NCBI RefSeq assembly: GCF_014199985.1
Contig: NZ_JACHOS010000001.1
Coordinates: 310,001 to 374,000, forward strand
From: Methylorubrum rhodesianum
GTDB lineage: Bacteria; Pseudomonadota; Alphaproteobacteria; Rhizobiales; Beijerinckiaceae
Length of the DNA stretch: 64,000 bases
Reading direction: 5' to 3'
Every line of letters begins with the position of its first letter. The first letter of the stretch is position 1. Position numbers and translations under genes: made by a program. Shown here piece after piece: positions 1 to 7,952 of this stretch. The notes beneath the pieces were generated by a model, which saw nothing but the letters and a program-made list of their open reading frames with translations, ran no database searches and had not been told where the DNA came from.

Positions 1-384
1 ATGATCGGCGCCTCTGCGGCACTACTCCTGCTGCTCAACGGACGCATTGCCGGCATCAGCGGCATTCTTGGTGGATTGCTCACCCGATCCTCACGCGAAA
101 TCGGCTGGCGGCTCGCCTTCGTGGCCGGACTCATCCTCGCGCCGCTGGTCCACGCCGGCCTGAGGGGCAGCCCGGTCGCGGTGACGGTCGACGCCTCGTT
201 CCCGCTGCTGGTGCTCGCCGGTCTCCTCGTCGGCTTTGGCGCGAGCCTCGGCGCCGGCTGCACCAGCGGTCACGGTGTCTGCGGCATCGGTCGCGGCTCG
301 CCCCGGTCCCTGGTTGCGACCGGCATCTTCATGACTGTCGCGGTCGGAACCGTCTTCGTCGCCCGCCACCTCGTCGGCTTCTGA
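1..384 (+). CDS. YeeE/YedE-family membrane protein, first half of a split pair (5' end probably outside the window)
   Basis: This 127-residue protein is very hydrophobic, with about four membrane segments. It carries the family signature GCTSGHG around residues 86-92, with Cys87 and a second cysteine at residue 94. YeeE/YedE proteins are linked to thiosulfate or other sulfur-compound transport, the conserved cysteines passing the sulfur species. The window begins exactly on an ATG, but family members of this short type usually have some ten to twenty more N-terminal residues, so this Met is probably internal. The next gene starts 3 bp downstream and encodes the matching second half, so the two are almost certainly co-translated and form one transporter. 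Substrate is inferred only from the family. Confidence 0.8.
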   Translation: MIGASAALLLLLNGRIAGISGILGGLLTRSSREIGWRLAFVAGLILAPLVHAGLRGSPVAVTVDASFPLLVLAGLLVGFGASLGAGCTSGHGVCGIGRGSPRSLVATGIFMTVAVGTVFVARHLVGF

Positions 385-387
385 GCC

Positions 388-837
388 ATGGCAAAGATCG
401 CGTCCGCCTTCGCCGTCGGCCTTCTGTTTGGTCTCGGTCTGCTCATATCCGGCCTGGCCAATCCCGCGAAGGTCCTCGCCTTCCTCGACCTGGCCGGGCG
501 CTGGGACCCAAGCCTTGCCTTCGTCATGGCGGGCGCCGTCGCCGTCTCGGCCGCCGGCTTCCTTGTCGCGCGGCGGCGCGATCGGCCGGTGCTCGCGCCC
601 CGCTTCGAGATCCCGAGACGACGTGACCTCGATCCGCGGCTGATCGCCGGCGCTGCGATCTTCGGCGTCGGCTGGGGTCTCGTCGGCCTATGCCCCGGGC
701 CGGCGCTGACCCTCCTCGCGATCGCTCCGGCCCAGGCCGCAGCTTTCGTCGCCGCCATGATACTCGGCCTATGGCTGTCCCGCCTCGTGCCTGCGGCGTC
801 GTTCAGACCGCAGGCGGCCCGAGGCGCCGACGCGTGA
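388..837 (+). CDS. YeeE/YedE-family (DUF6691-like) membrane protein, second half of the split pair
   Basis: This 149-residue protein has about four hydrophobic segments, a SGLANPAKV motif at residues 21-29 and a GLCPGP motif near residues 100-105 containing a conserved cysteine at 102. Such short paired proteins correspond to the two halves of the longer YeeE/YedE sulfur transporters. In many proteobacteria they sit next to sulfur-handling regulators or hydrolases; here that context would lie upstream, outside the window. It follows the first half after 3 bp. The last 20 residues are charged and probably cytoplasmic. Confidence 0.8.
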   Translation: MAKIASAFAVGLLFGLGLLISGLANPAKVLAFLDLAGRWDPSLAFVMAGAVAVSAAGFLVARRRDRPVLAPRFEIPRRRDLDPRLIAGAAIFGVGWGLVGLCPGPALTLLAIAPAQAAAFVAAMILGLWLSRLVPAASFRPQAARGADA

Positions 838-970
838 CGCTCGACGGATCTCTTCCGGTTTCACCGCCGGCCCGGAGCCGGCGGCGGCGGAAACGGCCGG
901 ATCCGCGCGCAGCGCAGTCGCTTCATCAGGGTGGAGTCCGATGGCATTCACGCCACCGGCTACCCCAAGC

Positions 971-1642
971 TCAGGACGCTCCGGCTGATGGCACAGATCT
1001 CTTGGGCGCAGCCTCGTCCCATTCGCGGTCCCGCGCACGCAACAGCTCGGTGTGCGCCTCCTGGTTCCGCACATCGCTCGCTGCATCCTGATCGTGAATC
1101 GGCGCCGATTGGATGCGCTGCCTCTCCGGCAAGAGGGCGCGAACGAGAGCGGAGACGATTGCGTCGAGATCCGCGGCCGATAGCCCGAGCGCCCGCGCCG
1201 CCTCCACGCGCCGCATCGCGGCAAGGTCAGCCCAGGTCGGATCGGCCGAGCCGGACCGTTCGACGAGAGGCGGAACGAGAAGCAGCGCTCCCGCCGGCAT
1301 GGCGCGAAGACGGTCGAGGCGTCGCTGATCGGTCGCGCTCTGATCGTGCGTTGCTCGCGCGTCCGGGAGCAATCGGGCCAGTTCGTTGAGGATGTGGGCC
1401 CGGATCGCAACGACGCGCACAGGACCGATCTTACGCACAGCCTTTAGGTTTGCCGGCGTCGCGCGGGCCAATGCCTCCATATCTGAAAAGCCGGCTTTGC
1501 GGAGCCGTGCCCGCAGCGCTGCACTGAGGAGCCTGCGACCGAAGCCGCCGGCCGCGAGGCGATCGACAGCGGCGTCGGTCAGGTCATCGAACAGCGGCAA
1601 CTGCGCCGATGCCTCGTCGAGGAGGGTTTGAGGGGGCAACAT
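971..1642 (-). CDS. Hypothetical protein with a helix-hairpin-helix-like segment
   Basis: The protein (223 residues from the ATG; an in-frame GTG at 1660 would add six) has no signal peptide or membrane segment. Residues about 35-90 resemble a helix-hairpin-helix fold of the RNA polymerase alpha C-terminal type: repeated short helices followed by a KIGPVRVVAIRAHI turn, which is the pattern of a nonspecific nucleic-acid-binding hairpin. The C-terminal third is polar and low in recognisable motifs. Neither start has a clear Shine-Dalgarno sequence. Neighbours on both sides are unrelated, so it is probably a single-gene unit. DNA binding is an inference from the hairpin alone. Confidence 0.55.
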   Translation of the reverse strand: MLPPQTLLDEASAQLPLFDDLTDAAVDRLAAGGFGRRLLSAALRARLRKAGFSDMEALARATPANLKAVRKIGPVRVVAIRAHILNELARLLPDARATHDQSATDQRRLDRLRAMPAGALLLVPPLVERSGSADPTWADLAAMRRVEAARALGLSAADLDAIVSALVRALLPERQRIQSAPIHDQDAASDVRNQEAHTELLRARDREWDEAAPKRSVPSAGAS

Positions 1643-1939
1643 CGGGGGGCAGGTAGGCACGGGCGCTTGCCCGGAGCGTCGCGCTCCGAGTCAGAGCCAT
1701 AAGAAGGACAATTGCGGCCGGCTGTGGATGGCCTGCACCGATAAATCCTCTGGAGTTGCCGGTCGCAGCGATTTGCGTCGTTGCGCGGTTCTCGTTGAGC
1801 GCGATCGCTAGGGACGACCTATCGCCGAGGCGACCGTAGGCGATTGGCTCGCTCGGAGCATGCGAAAATGTCGCCGCTTCTCCGAGCCGGAGTATCGATG
1901 AGACGATTCAAGCAGCGGCGGAACCGCAGTGGTATCCGG

Positions 1940-2644
1940 TCATGAGCCGGGGAGGCAGGGAGCAATGTCGCGACGGCTCCCGATTGCCGCCGGCATCCGG
2001 GGCACGTTGCCCGGTCCGAGATCGGCGGCGGCAACCGACGGCCGCCGTTTCCGGATTCGGAAGAGAAGCCGGATTCCGGCGACCACGCCGACTTCCGTCG
2101 CGACGATCGCGATCGAGACCCAGAAGCCGACCTCGACCGGATCATACGCGCTCTCGCGAAGGAGATGGCCGAGCGTCAGGAACGGCGTGTTCCACAACAG
2201 GATGCCGATCGCCGCCGCGGGGACGAAGGCGGCAGGCCGCAACTTGAGCACTCCGGCCGGCAGGGCAAGATAGATCCGCGCGACGGGGACGGTCTGCCCG
2301 ATCAGCGTCACCCGAAAGCGGTTCTCGCGGTAGGCGGCGGCGAGACGCTCGTAGGTGCGGGGCCGGAGAAACACGTACTTGCCGAACCGGGCGACCGCGG
2401 CCCGAACCCTTCGCTCGCCCAGCCAGCGTCGGACCCCATACCATCCGAGCGAGGCGGCGAGAGAGCCCGTCGCGGTCGCGAGGAGGGCAGGAAGCAGCAT
2501 CGCGGAATCCGTCACGGTCATGCCGAGCAGCATCAGCATCACGTAGGACGGGATGATCGGCACGAGCTTCTCCGCGAAGGCGATGCCGAACATCCCCGGA
2601 AGGCCGAGACCGAGGAAGAACGCGATGAGATCGGAGGATGCCAT
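1940..2644 (-). CDS. DedA-family integral membrane protein
   Basis: The 234-residue product shows the DedA (SNARE-associated/VTT) pattern: an N-terminal re-entrant segment with EKLVPIIPSYVMLMLLG (Glu25 onward), a polar loop rich in Arg and Gly, and a second motif GQTVPVARIYLALPAG, followed by two or three membrane helices. DedA proteins are undecaprenyl-phosphate or phospholipid translocases needed for envelope homeostasis and cation or drug tolerance. The ATG at 2644 was chosen because it begins the conserved domain and lies 5 bp after the stop of the lipid methyltransferase gene; the longer open frame upstream is only the shadow of that gene. Co-transcription with a phospholipid methyltransferase fits a membrane-lipid role. 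Confidence 0.85.
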   Translation of the reverse strand: MASSDLIAFFLGLGLPGMFGIAFAEKLVPIIPSYVMLMLLGMTVTDSAMLLPALLATATGSLAASLGWYGVRRWLGERRVRAAVARFGKYVFLRPRTYERLAAAYRENRFRVTLIGQTVPVARIYLALPAGVLKLRPAAFVPAAAIGILLWNTPFLTLGHLLRESAYDPVEVGFWVSIAIVATEVGVVAGIRLLFRIRKRRPSVAAADLGPGNVPRMPAAIGSRRDIAPCLPGS

Positions 2645-2649
2645 CGCGC

Positions 2650-3294
2650 TCACGCGTCCATCGTCCGACGCCGCGAGAGCCGATAGACGGAGGCCGGCGG
2701 GATGTTTCGGACCGTCCGGCCGATGAGGATCGCCTCCAGATCGAGCTCCTCGAGGAGCGTGTCGGGGACCGAGCAGCGCCCGCCATAGGTATAGAGGAAG
2801 AAGGCGCCGTCCGGCCGCAGGAAGCGGAACGCACCCCGAAGGATCTCGGCGACCTTGCGCTGCTCCATGTTCAGAATGCCCAAGCCGCACACCACGGCAC
2901 CGATCGAGGCTTCCTGGAAGAGCACGTGGCGGTTGAGCGCCGCCGCATCCATCCAAAGGACCCGGGCCTGCGGGAAGCGCATCTGGAGCAGACGCGCGAA
3001 ATCGGATCCGTACTCGACAAGCGTCAGATCCTGCTCCGGGACACCCCGCTCGATGAGGGCATGGGTGATGACGCCGGTCCCGGGCCCGAGTTCGATTACC
3101 GGACCGGTCGCAGACGAAATCTCCTGCGTGATCAGCGAGGCGAGCGCACGGCCCGAGGGCGCGACCGAGGCGACGCTGCGGGGATTGCGGATCCACTCGC
3201 GGAGGAATGGCACCATGTCGGCGATGGAAGGGCCGAACCCGCGTGCCCGGTTCGCTGCAGGCGCATTGAGGGCAGTATAATTATCGATGTGCAT
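2650..3294 (-). CDS. pmtA: PmtA-like phosphatidylethanolamine N-methyltransferase
   Basis: This 214-residue protein is a class I SAM-dependent methyltransferase with motif I ELGPGTG at residues 68-74 and the preceding block FLREWIRNPRSVASVAPSGR, typical of the soluble PmtA-type enzymes of alphaproteobacteria. These methylate phosphatidylethanolamine stepwise to phosphatidylcholine at the membrane surface. The ATG at 3294 gives the usual family length; an upstream in-frame start (to 3381) would run into the divergent promoter region. It is followed after 5 bp by dedA. Substrate is inferred from the family; an rRNA-adenine methyltransferase-like annotation is the usual automatic alternative. 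Confidence 0.75.
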   Translation of the reverse strand: MHIDNYTALNAPAANRARGFGPSIADMVPFLREWIRNPRSVASVAPSGRALASLITQEISSATGPVIELGPGTGVITHALIERGVPEQDLTLVEYGSDFARLLQMRFPQARVLWMDAAALNRHVLFQEASIGAVVCGLGILNMEQRKVAEILRGAFRFLRPDGAFFLYTYGGRCSVPDTLLEELDLEAILIGRTVRNIPPASVYRLSRRRTMDA

Positions 3295-3368
3295 TCTCAA
3301 CCCCAGATGAACAGTGCCGTAACTAGGATCTACGCTTGGCACTGCCGTGATCGACTGGGTGTCACATC

Positions 3369-3458
3369 TGCCTGTCGGCAATCTGTCGCCGGAAGATCTA
3401 CAGAAGATTTTAGAAAAAAGACGTCATCGCGCCGTTCCTGCAAGGCTGCCGACAGGCA
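3369..3458. promoter_or_regulatory. 12-bp inverted repeat in the pmtA / two-component divergent region
   Basis: TGCCTGTCGGCA at 3369-3380 is the exact reverse complement of TGCCGACAGGCA at 3447-3458. The arms are 66 bp apart and lie between the divergent pmtA-like gene and the response-regulator gene, with an AT-rich stretch between them. This could be a pair of operator sites for the response regulator or another factor controlling both sides. Only the symmetry and position are seen; the regulator is an inference. Confidence 0.4.
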
Positions 3459-3521
3459 ACTGCGATAGACTCGCGCTCGCAGGGTCTCGCTCTCGCATGC
3501 GGGCCCCCACGAGGATCGTCC

Positions 3522-4196
3522 ATGCGTGTTTTGTTGGTGGAAGACGAGCCGGAGATGGCCTCCGCCCTGCGGACGGTGCTCGCGCGCCACGACATGATCG
3601 TCGATCATGCGGCTGACCTGCGTGAAGCCGAGGAGATGGCGGCGGCCAGCAGGCACGACGTTCTCGTCATCGACCGCCAGTTGCCGGACGGCGACGGGCT
3701 CTCTCTCATCCCGACGCTGCGTGCCGGCGGCAACCGCGTGCCCGTGCTCGTGCTCACGGTGCGAAGCGAGATCGCCGACCGCGTGATGGGGCTCGACCAC
3801 GGAGCGGACGACTATCTCGCCAAGCCATTTGCCTTCGAGGAGTTGCTGGCGCGGCTGCGCGCGCTCCTGCGGCGGCCGGCGAACGTGCAGTCCGAGGTCG
3901 TCCGGGCCGGCCGCCTGTCGTTCGACGTGCCGAACCGCGAGGCCAGCATCGACGGCAGGGTGCTCGAACTGACGCGGCGCGAGACCCTGGTTCTGGAAGC
4001 GCTGCTGCGACGGGTCGGGCGCATGGTCCCGCGCGCCGTGCTGATGGAGGCGGTGTTCGCACTCGACGACGAGGTCCAGCCCAACGCGCTCGACACCCAG
4101 GTCTCGCGCTTGCGCCGCAAGCTCGCGGACGCGGAAAGCGGTGTGGTCGTCAACGGCGTCCGGGGCGTCGGCTACCTCCTGCGGGAGGTTGCGTGA
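3522..4196 (+). CDS. OmpR/PhoB-family response regulator
   Basis: The 224-residue protein has an N-terminal receiver domain (VEDEPE acidic pocket around residues 6-11, phospho-acceptor Asp51 in VLVIDRQLPDGDG, conserved Lys in YLAKPF near residue 106) and a C-terminal winged helix DNA-binding domain ending LRRKL and GVRGVGYLLR. It would be phosphorylated by the kinase whose start codon overlaps its stop (ATG at 4193). It is divergent from the pmtA-dedA pair, so control of envelope lipid genes is plausible but not shown by sequence alone. Confidence 0.9.
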   Translation: MRVLLVEDEPEMASALRTVLARHDMIVDHAADLREAEEMAAASRHDVLVIDRQLPDGDGLSLIPTLRAGGNRVPVLVLTVRSEIADRVMGLDHGADDYLAKPFAFEELLARLRALLRRPANVQSEVVRAGRLSFDVPNREASIDGRVLELTRRETLVLEALLRRVGRMVPRAVLMEAVFALDDEVQPNALDTQVSRLRRKLADAESGVVVNGVRGVGYLLREVA

Positions 4197-5566
4197 GCAT
4201 CCGGCATCCGCGCTCGCTCAAATGGCGCCTCGTCACCTGGGTCGCCGCCGCACAGGGCACGATGTTCGCACTGTTGATCCTCGCCATGACGGGCGTGATC
4301 GGAGCGCTGTGGATGCGGGGCTCGATCAGCAGCGGCATCTACGAGCGCAGCACGATCGAGGCGCTCACCGAGGCGGTCGGCCGCGGCGCGCAGGGTGAAC
4401 TGATCCTCCAGACGACGCCGGAACTCGAACGGCTGCGGCGGGAGATCCCGGATTTCTGGTTCATCGTTCGGGACGCGCAAGGCCATGACGTGTCCGAAGG
4501 GCATGCTCCCGCCGAGCTGGCGCTCCTGATGCCGGGACTCGACAGGATCGAGAGCGCGGTTCTGCGAAGCGACCGTGTCGGGGAGGGGCCGTCCCTCGCC
4601 ATCGTGCAGCGGCTCGATACGGCGGCCGGCAGGGTCCAGATGCTCACGGGAGGGCGGGGCCGCCTCCTGCTGCACCAGGTCGTGGCCGCTTTCCTGCCCA
4701 TGCTGTACCTGACCCTGCTCATCATCGGACTGATGACGGCGGCAACCTTTCTCGTCACACCGTTCGTCGTCCAACGTGCGCTGGCGGGGCTGGGGCGGGT
4801 GGCCGACGAGGCGCAACGGATCGACATCACCCGCAGCGGCACGCGCCTGCCGGCCGTCGGCGTGCCCGTCGAGATCGTTCCGCTGGTCAACGCCGTCAAC
4901 GGTGCCCTGGCCCGGCTCGACAGGGGCTACGAGGGTCACAAGCGGTTCCTGGCCGACGCCGCTCACGAACTCCGCACCCCGATCGCGATCCTGACGACGC
5001 GCATTTCCGCGCTACAGCCGGGCCCGGACAAGATCCGCCTGCTCGAAGACACGACCCGGCTGACGGTGCTGACCGGCCAACTCCTCGATCTGCAGCGTCT
5101 CGACCGGGAGCAGGCATCCTTCGCCCCCGTCGACCTCGTCGCGCTGGCCGAGCGATCCGTCCTCGATCTCGCACCGCTCGCCTTCACGGCCGGATACGAG
5201 ATGTCGTTCGAGGCCGAGACCGGCGAAATCAGGGTCGATGGCGATGAGACGGCGCTCGACCGCGCGCTGATGAACCTGATCCAGAACGCGATCGACCACG
5301 GTGGCCGGCGCGGCACCATCGCTGTCCGCGTCGCCAAGGCGGGCTGGATCGAGGTCTGCGACGATGGCGACGGCATCCCGCCGGATCAGAGGGAGCAAAT
5401 CTTCGAGCCGTTCCATCGCCTTCGGCAAGGAGGTCGGGGCGCCGGTCTCGGGCTCGATCTCGTTCAGCGGATCATGCGCCTGCATGGGGGGCGGGTGGAG
5501 GTCGTGACCGGCCCTTCGGACGGAGCCTGCGTCCGGTTGGTCTTCCCGCAGGATCGGCAGAGCTGA
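4193..5566 (+). CDS. Membrane sensor histidine kinase
   Basis: The 457-residue protein starts in a GTGAG/ATG overlap with the response-regulator gene. It has a membrane helix near residues 18-42, a periplasmic sensor region of about 120 residues, a second helix near 163-190, a HAMP-like linker, and a kinase core with H-box FLADAAHELRTPIAIL (His258), N-box DRALMNLIQNAIDHGG, and G-boxes CDDGDGIPP and GGRGAGLGL. It belongs to the EnvZ/QseC-like class that pairs with OmpR-type regulators. The signal is unknown; the periplasmic domain has no motif I can name. Confidence 0.9.
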   Translation: MSIRHPRSLKWRLVTWVAAAQGTMFALLILAMTGVIGALWMRGSISSGIYERSTIEALTEAVGRGAQGELILQTTPELERLRREIPDFWFIVRDAQGHDVSEGHAPAELALLMPGLDRIESAVLRSDRVGEGPSLAIVQRLDTAAGRVQMLTGGRGRLLLHQVVAAFLPMLYLTLLIIGLMTAATFLVTPFVVQRALAGLGRVADEAQRIDITRSGTRLPAVGVPVEIVPLVNAVNGALARLDRGYEGHKRFLADAAHELRTPIAILTTRISALQPGPDKIRLLEDTTRLTVLTGQLLDLQRLDREQASFAPVDLVALAERSVLDLAPLAFTAGYEMSFEAETGEIRVDGDETALDRALMNLIQNAIDHGGRRGTIAVRVAKAGWIEVCDDGDGIPPDQREQIFEPFHRLRQGGRGAGLGLDLVQRIMRLHGGRVEVVTGPSDGACVRLVFPQDRQS

Positions 5567-5721
5567 ACACGGCGAGCGAAATCGCGAACGGGCTCGGTGC
5601 CGGTTCCGTCGACATCTCCATGAACTGAGTGGGTCAGCTCCCCGGCTTCGATCTGGCGCACATTCCTTCGCCTTGCCGGCACTCGTCTGCGGTCACGAAC
5701 GCCCTGCCGCCGGATCAAAAA

Positions 5722-6918
5722 TCAAGCCGACGGAAACTGGACGGCGACGGCACGGGCGATCGGTCGCTCTTCGTCGGCGGGGATGACGTAGACGGGGACC
5801 TGCGCATCATCGGCACTGATGCGCGTCTCGTGCGCCGCGTTCCGATCCTCGTCGAGCTTGAGGCCCGTCCATGCCAAGCCTTCTCCGATCGCCGCGCGGA
5901 TCTGGGCCGAGCGCTCGCCGATGCCGGCGGTGAAGACGAAAGCGTCGAGGCCACCCAGCGCCGCGATCATCGATCCGCTTTCGCGCACGACACGGTAGGC
6001 GAAGAGGTCGAGTGCCTCGGCGGCCCGCGGCTCCTTGCTCGCCAGCAGTGTGCGGGCATCGTTGCTGATGCCGGAGACTCCGAGCAGGCCCGAGCGCCGG
6101 TTCAGGATCTCGGAGACGTCGGCCGGCGCCATCCCGCGCTGCTCGATCAGGTAGAGAACCAGACCGGCGTCGATGGCGCCGCAGCGCATCCCCATCATCA
6201 GGCCGTCGAGCGCGGTGAATCCCATGGTGGTGGCGACGCTGCGTCCGTCGCGCATGGCGCAGAGGCTGGCGCCGTGGCCGAGATGCGCGACGATGACCCG
6301 GCCCTTCGCACGCTCCCCGGCGATGCCCGGCAGCACATCGGCGATGTGCTGGTAGGACAATCCGTGGAAGCCGTAGCGGACGAGACCCTCATCGGTGAGC
6401 GCGTGCGGGATCGCGAAGAGCTGAGCGAGTCGCGGCATCGTGCGATGAAAGGCCGTGTCGAAACAGGCCAGCTGCGGCAGGCTGGGCCAAGCCTCCGCCA
6501 CCGCCCGAATCGCCGCAAGGTTGTGGGGCTGGTGCGCCGGTGCAAGCGGGATCAGACCTTCGAGAATCGTCATCACGCTCTCGTCGATCACGACCGGCTT
6601 CGATAAGTCCGGACCGCCATGGACCACGCGATGTCCGGCGGCACAGAGCTCGATATCGTCCGCCCGCCGGAGGCGGTCGAGAAGCCACTGCGTCGCCGCT
6701 TCGTGGCTGCTCCCTTCAGGCAATTCAGCGCCGTCGAACAGATGCGCCCTGCTACCGGAGGCTCCGCCGAATCGTGCCCGACTGCCGATGCCTTCGATGC
6801 CGCCGCGACAGAGCGGTCGAAGCCCATCTGCCTCGAAGAGCGCGAACTTCACGCTCGACGAGCCGGCATTGAGCACCAGAATGGCGGCGTTCGCAGACCG
6901 CGTCACCGGCTGCATCAT
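5722..6918 (-). CDS. ackA: Acetate kinase
   Basis: This 398-residue protein has the acetate/propionate kinase signatures: the N-terminal phosphate loop LVLNAGSSSVKFALF (Asn17 to Ser21), the YGFHGLSYQHI block, IVAHLGHGASLCAM, and a C-terminal GIGERS motif. It interconverts acetyl phosphate plus ADP with acetate plus ATP in the cytoplasm. A good ribosome site (GAGAGGAG) precedes the ATG. It lies 36 bp downstream of an IclR regulator gene and that pair is divergent from xsc, whose product makes acetyl phosphate. The context therefore assigns it to energy conservation from Xsc-derived acetyl phosphate, although no phosphotransacetylase gene, the more usual partner, is present in the window. Confidence 0.93.
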   Translation of the reverse strand: MMQPVTRSANAAILVLNAGSSSVKFALFEADGLRPLCRGGIEGIGSRARFGGASGSRAHLFDGAELPEGSSHEAATQWLLDRLRRADDIELCAAGHRVVHGGPDLSKPVVIDESVMTILEGLIPLAPAHQPHNLAAIRAVAEAWPSLPQLACFDTAFHRTMPRLAQLFAIPHALTDEGLVRYGFHGLSYQHIADVLPGIAGERAKGRVIVAHLGHGASLCAMRDGRSVATTMGFTALDGLMMGMRCGAIDAGLVLYLIEQRGMAPADVSEILNRRSGLLGVSGISNDARTLLASKEPRAAEALDLFAYRVVRESGSMIAALGGLDAFVFTAGIGERSAQIRAAIGEGLAWTGLKLDEDRNAAHETRISADDAQVPVYVIPADEERPIARAVAVQFPSA

Positions 6919-6954
6919 GGGCGTGTCTCCTCTCCCGACGCGCCCCTCGGGCGC

Positions 6955-7731
6955 TTATCGCAGCGTGACGGCCAAGGCTTCGGCCGCCTCTTTCAGGGTG
7001 GGCAGACACTCGACCGCGTTCGCGCGAGCGACCCGCACGACCGGCGCCTGAAGGGCGAGGGCGGCGATGCACTCGCGCCCGCTGTGATCGAAGATCGGTA
7101 CCGCCACGCAGAACAGGCCGGACAGGTATTCCTCGTCGTCGAAGGCGTAGCCGTCGCGCTTGATCCGGCCGAGCTCGCTCCGCAACGCATCCGCGTCGGT
7201 GAGAGTGTTGGCGGTGTAGCGCTCCAGCGTCAGCGTTCCGATCAGGCGATCGCGCTTGGCCGGCGGCATCATGGCCAGGAAGAGCTTGCCGCTCGCCGAG
7301 GCATGTGCCGGCACACGCGATCCCTTCTGAAAGGCGACTCGCAGCGGCGCGGCGGCTTCGACACGGTCGAGGTACATCACCTCGCTCCCCTCGAGCACCG
7401 TGAGGTTGCAGGATTCGCCCAGTGTGCGGACCACCCGCTCAAGGATCTGGTGCCGCTGCGTCGAGCCGGCGTTGTTCGACAGGATCGCGAAGGCGAGGGC
7501 GGTCGCGCGTGCCGCGAGCTCGTAACGACGCCCATCCGGCATCCGTCTCAGGAGGTCGGCGCTCTCCAGCATGCTCAACCACCGGTGCAGGGTGGGCTTT
7601 GGCAGATTGGCAGCCTCCGTCAGCTCCGCCAGCGTCGGCGGGTGATCCATCTCGGCGATGATCTCCAGCAGGCTGAAGGCCTTCAGCGCTGGCGAGGACT
7701 CGGGGGCATCATCCATGGCTGAGGCTCTCAT
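6955..7731 (-). CDS. IclR-family transcriptional regulator of the sulfonate island
   Basis: The 258-residue protein has an N-terminal winged helix (residues about 15-75, ALKAFSLLEIIAEMDHPPTLAELTEAANLPKPTLHRWL) and a C-terminal IclR effector-binding domain with the usual hinge and YLDRVEAAAPLR and GKLFLAMMP blocks. The ATG at 7731 was chosen over an ATG at 7716 because of an AGGA upstream; the longer open frame to 7926 overlaps the xsc leader and is unlikely. It is transcribed with ackA and divergently from xsc, 221 bp away. IclR-type regulators named IseR control isethionate genes in Cupriavidus, so this is the natural candidate for an inducer-responsive regulator of xsc; the effector is unknown. 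Confidence 0.85.
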   Translation of the reverse strand: MRASAMDDAPESSPALKAFSLLEIIAEMDHPPTLAELTEAANLPKPTLHRWLSMLESADLLRRMPDGRRYELAARATALAFAILSNNAGSTQRHQILERVVRTLGESCNLTVLEGSEVMYLDRVEAAAPLRVAFQKGSRVPAHASASGKLFLAMMPPAKRDRLIGTLTLERYTANTLTDADALRSELGRIKRDGYAFDDEEYLSGLFCVAVPIFDHSGRECIAALALQAPVVRVARANAVECLPTLKEAAEALAVTLR

Positions 7732-7952
7732 ATTCCGATTTCCTGAACGTTTAAAGCAAAAAAACGAGATTTCTATTGCGTCGTGACGTCGGCAGGAGCT
7801 AGGTTTCCACGGGACGAGGATGGGCAGACGCGGGATTGAACCCGGCCTCTCCTCGCATCGGCGCGGCCCGACTGCCACGGCCCAGCGCCGCCATCCGAAC
7901 CGACGAACGACCATCGCGACGATCAAAGAAAGCCAGGGTGGGAGAGCGCGCC

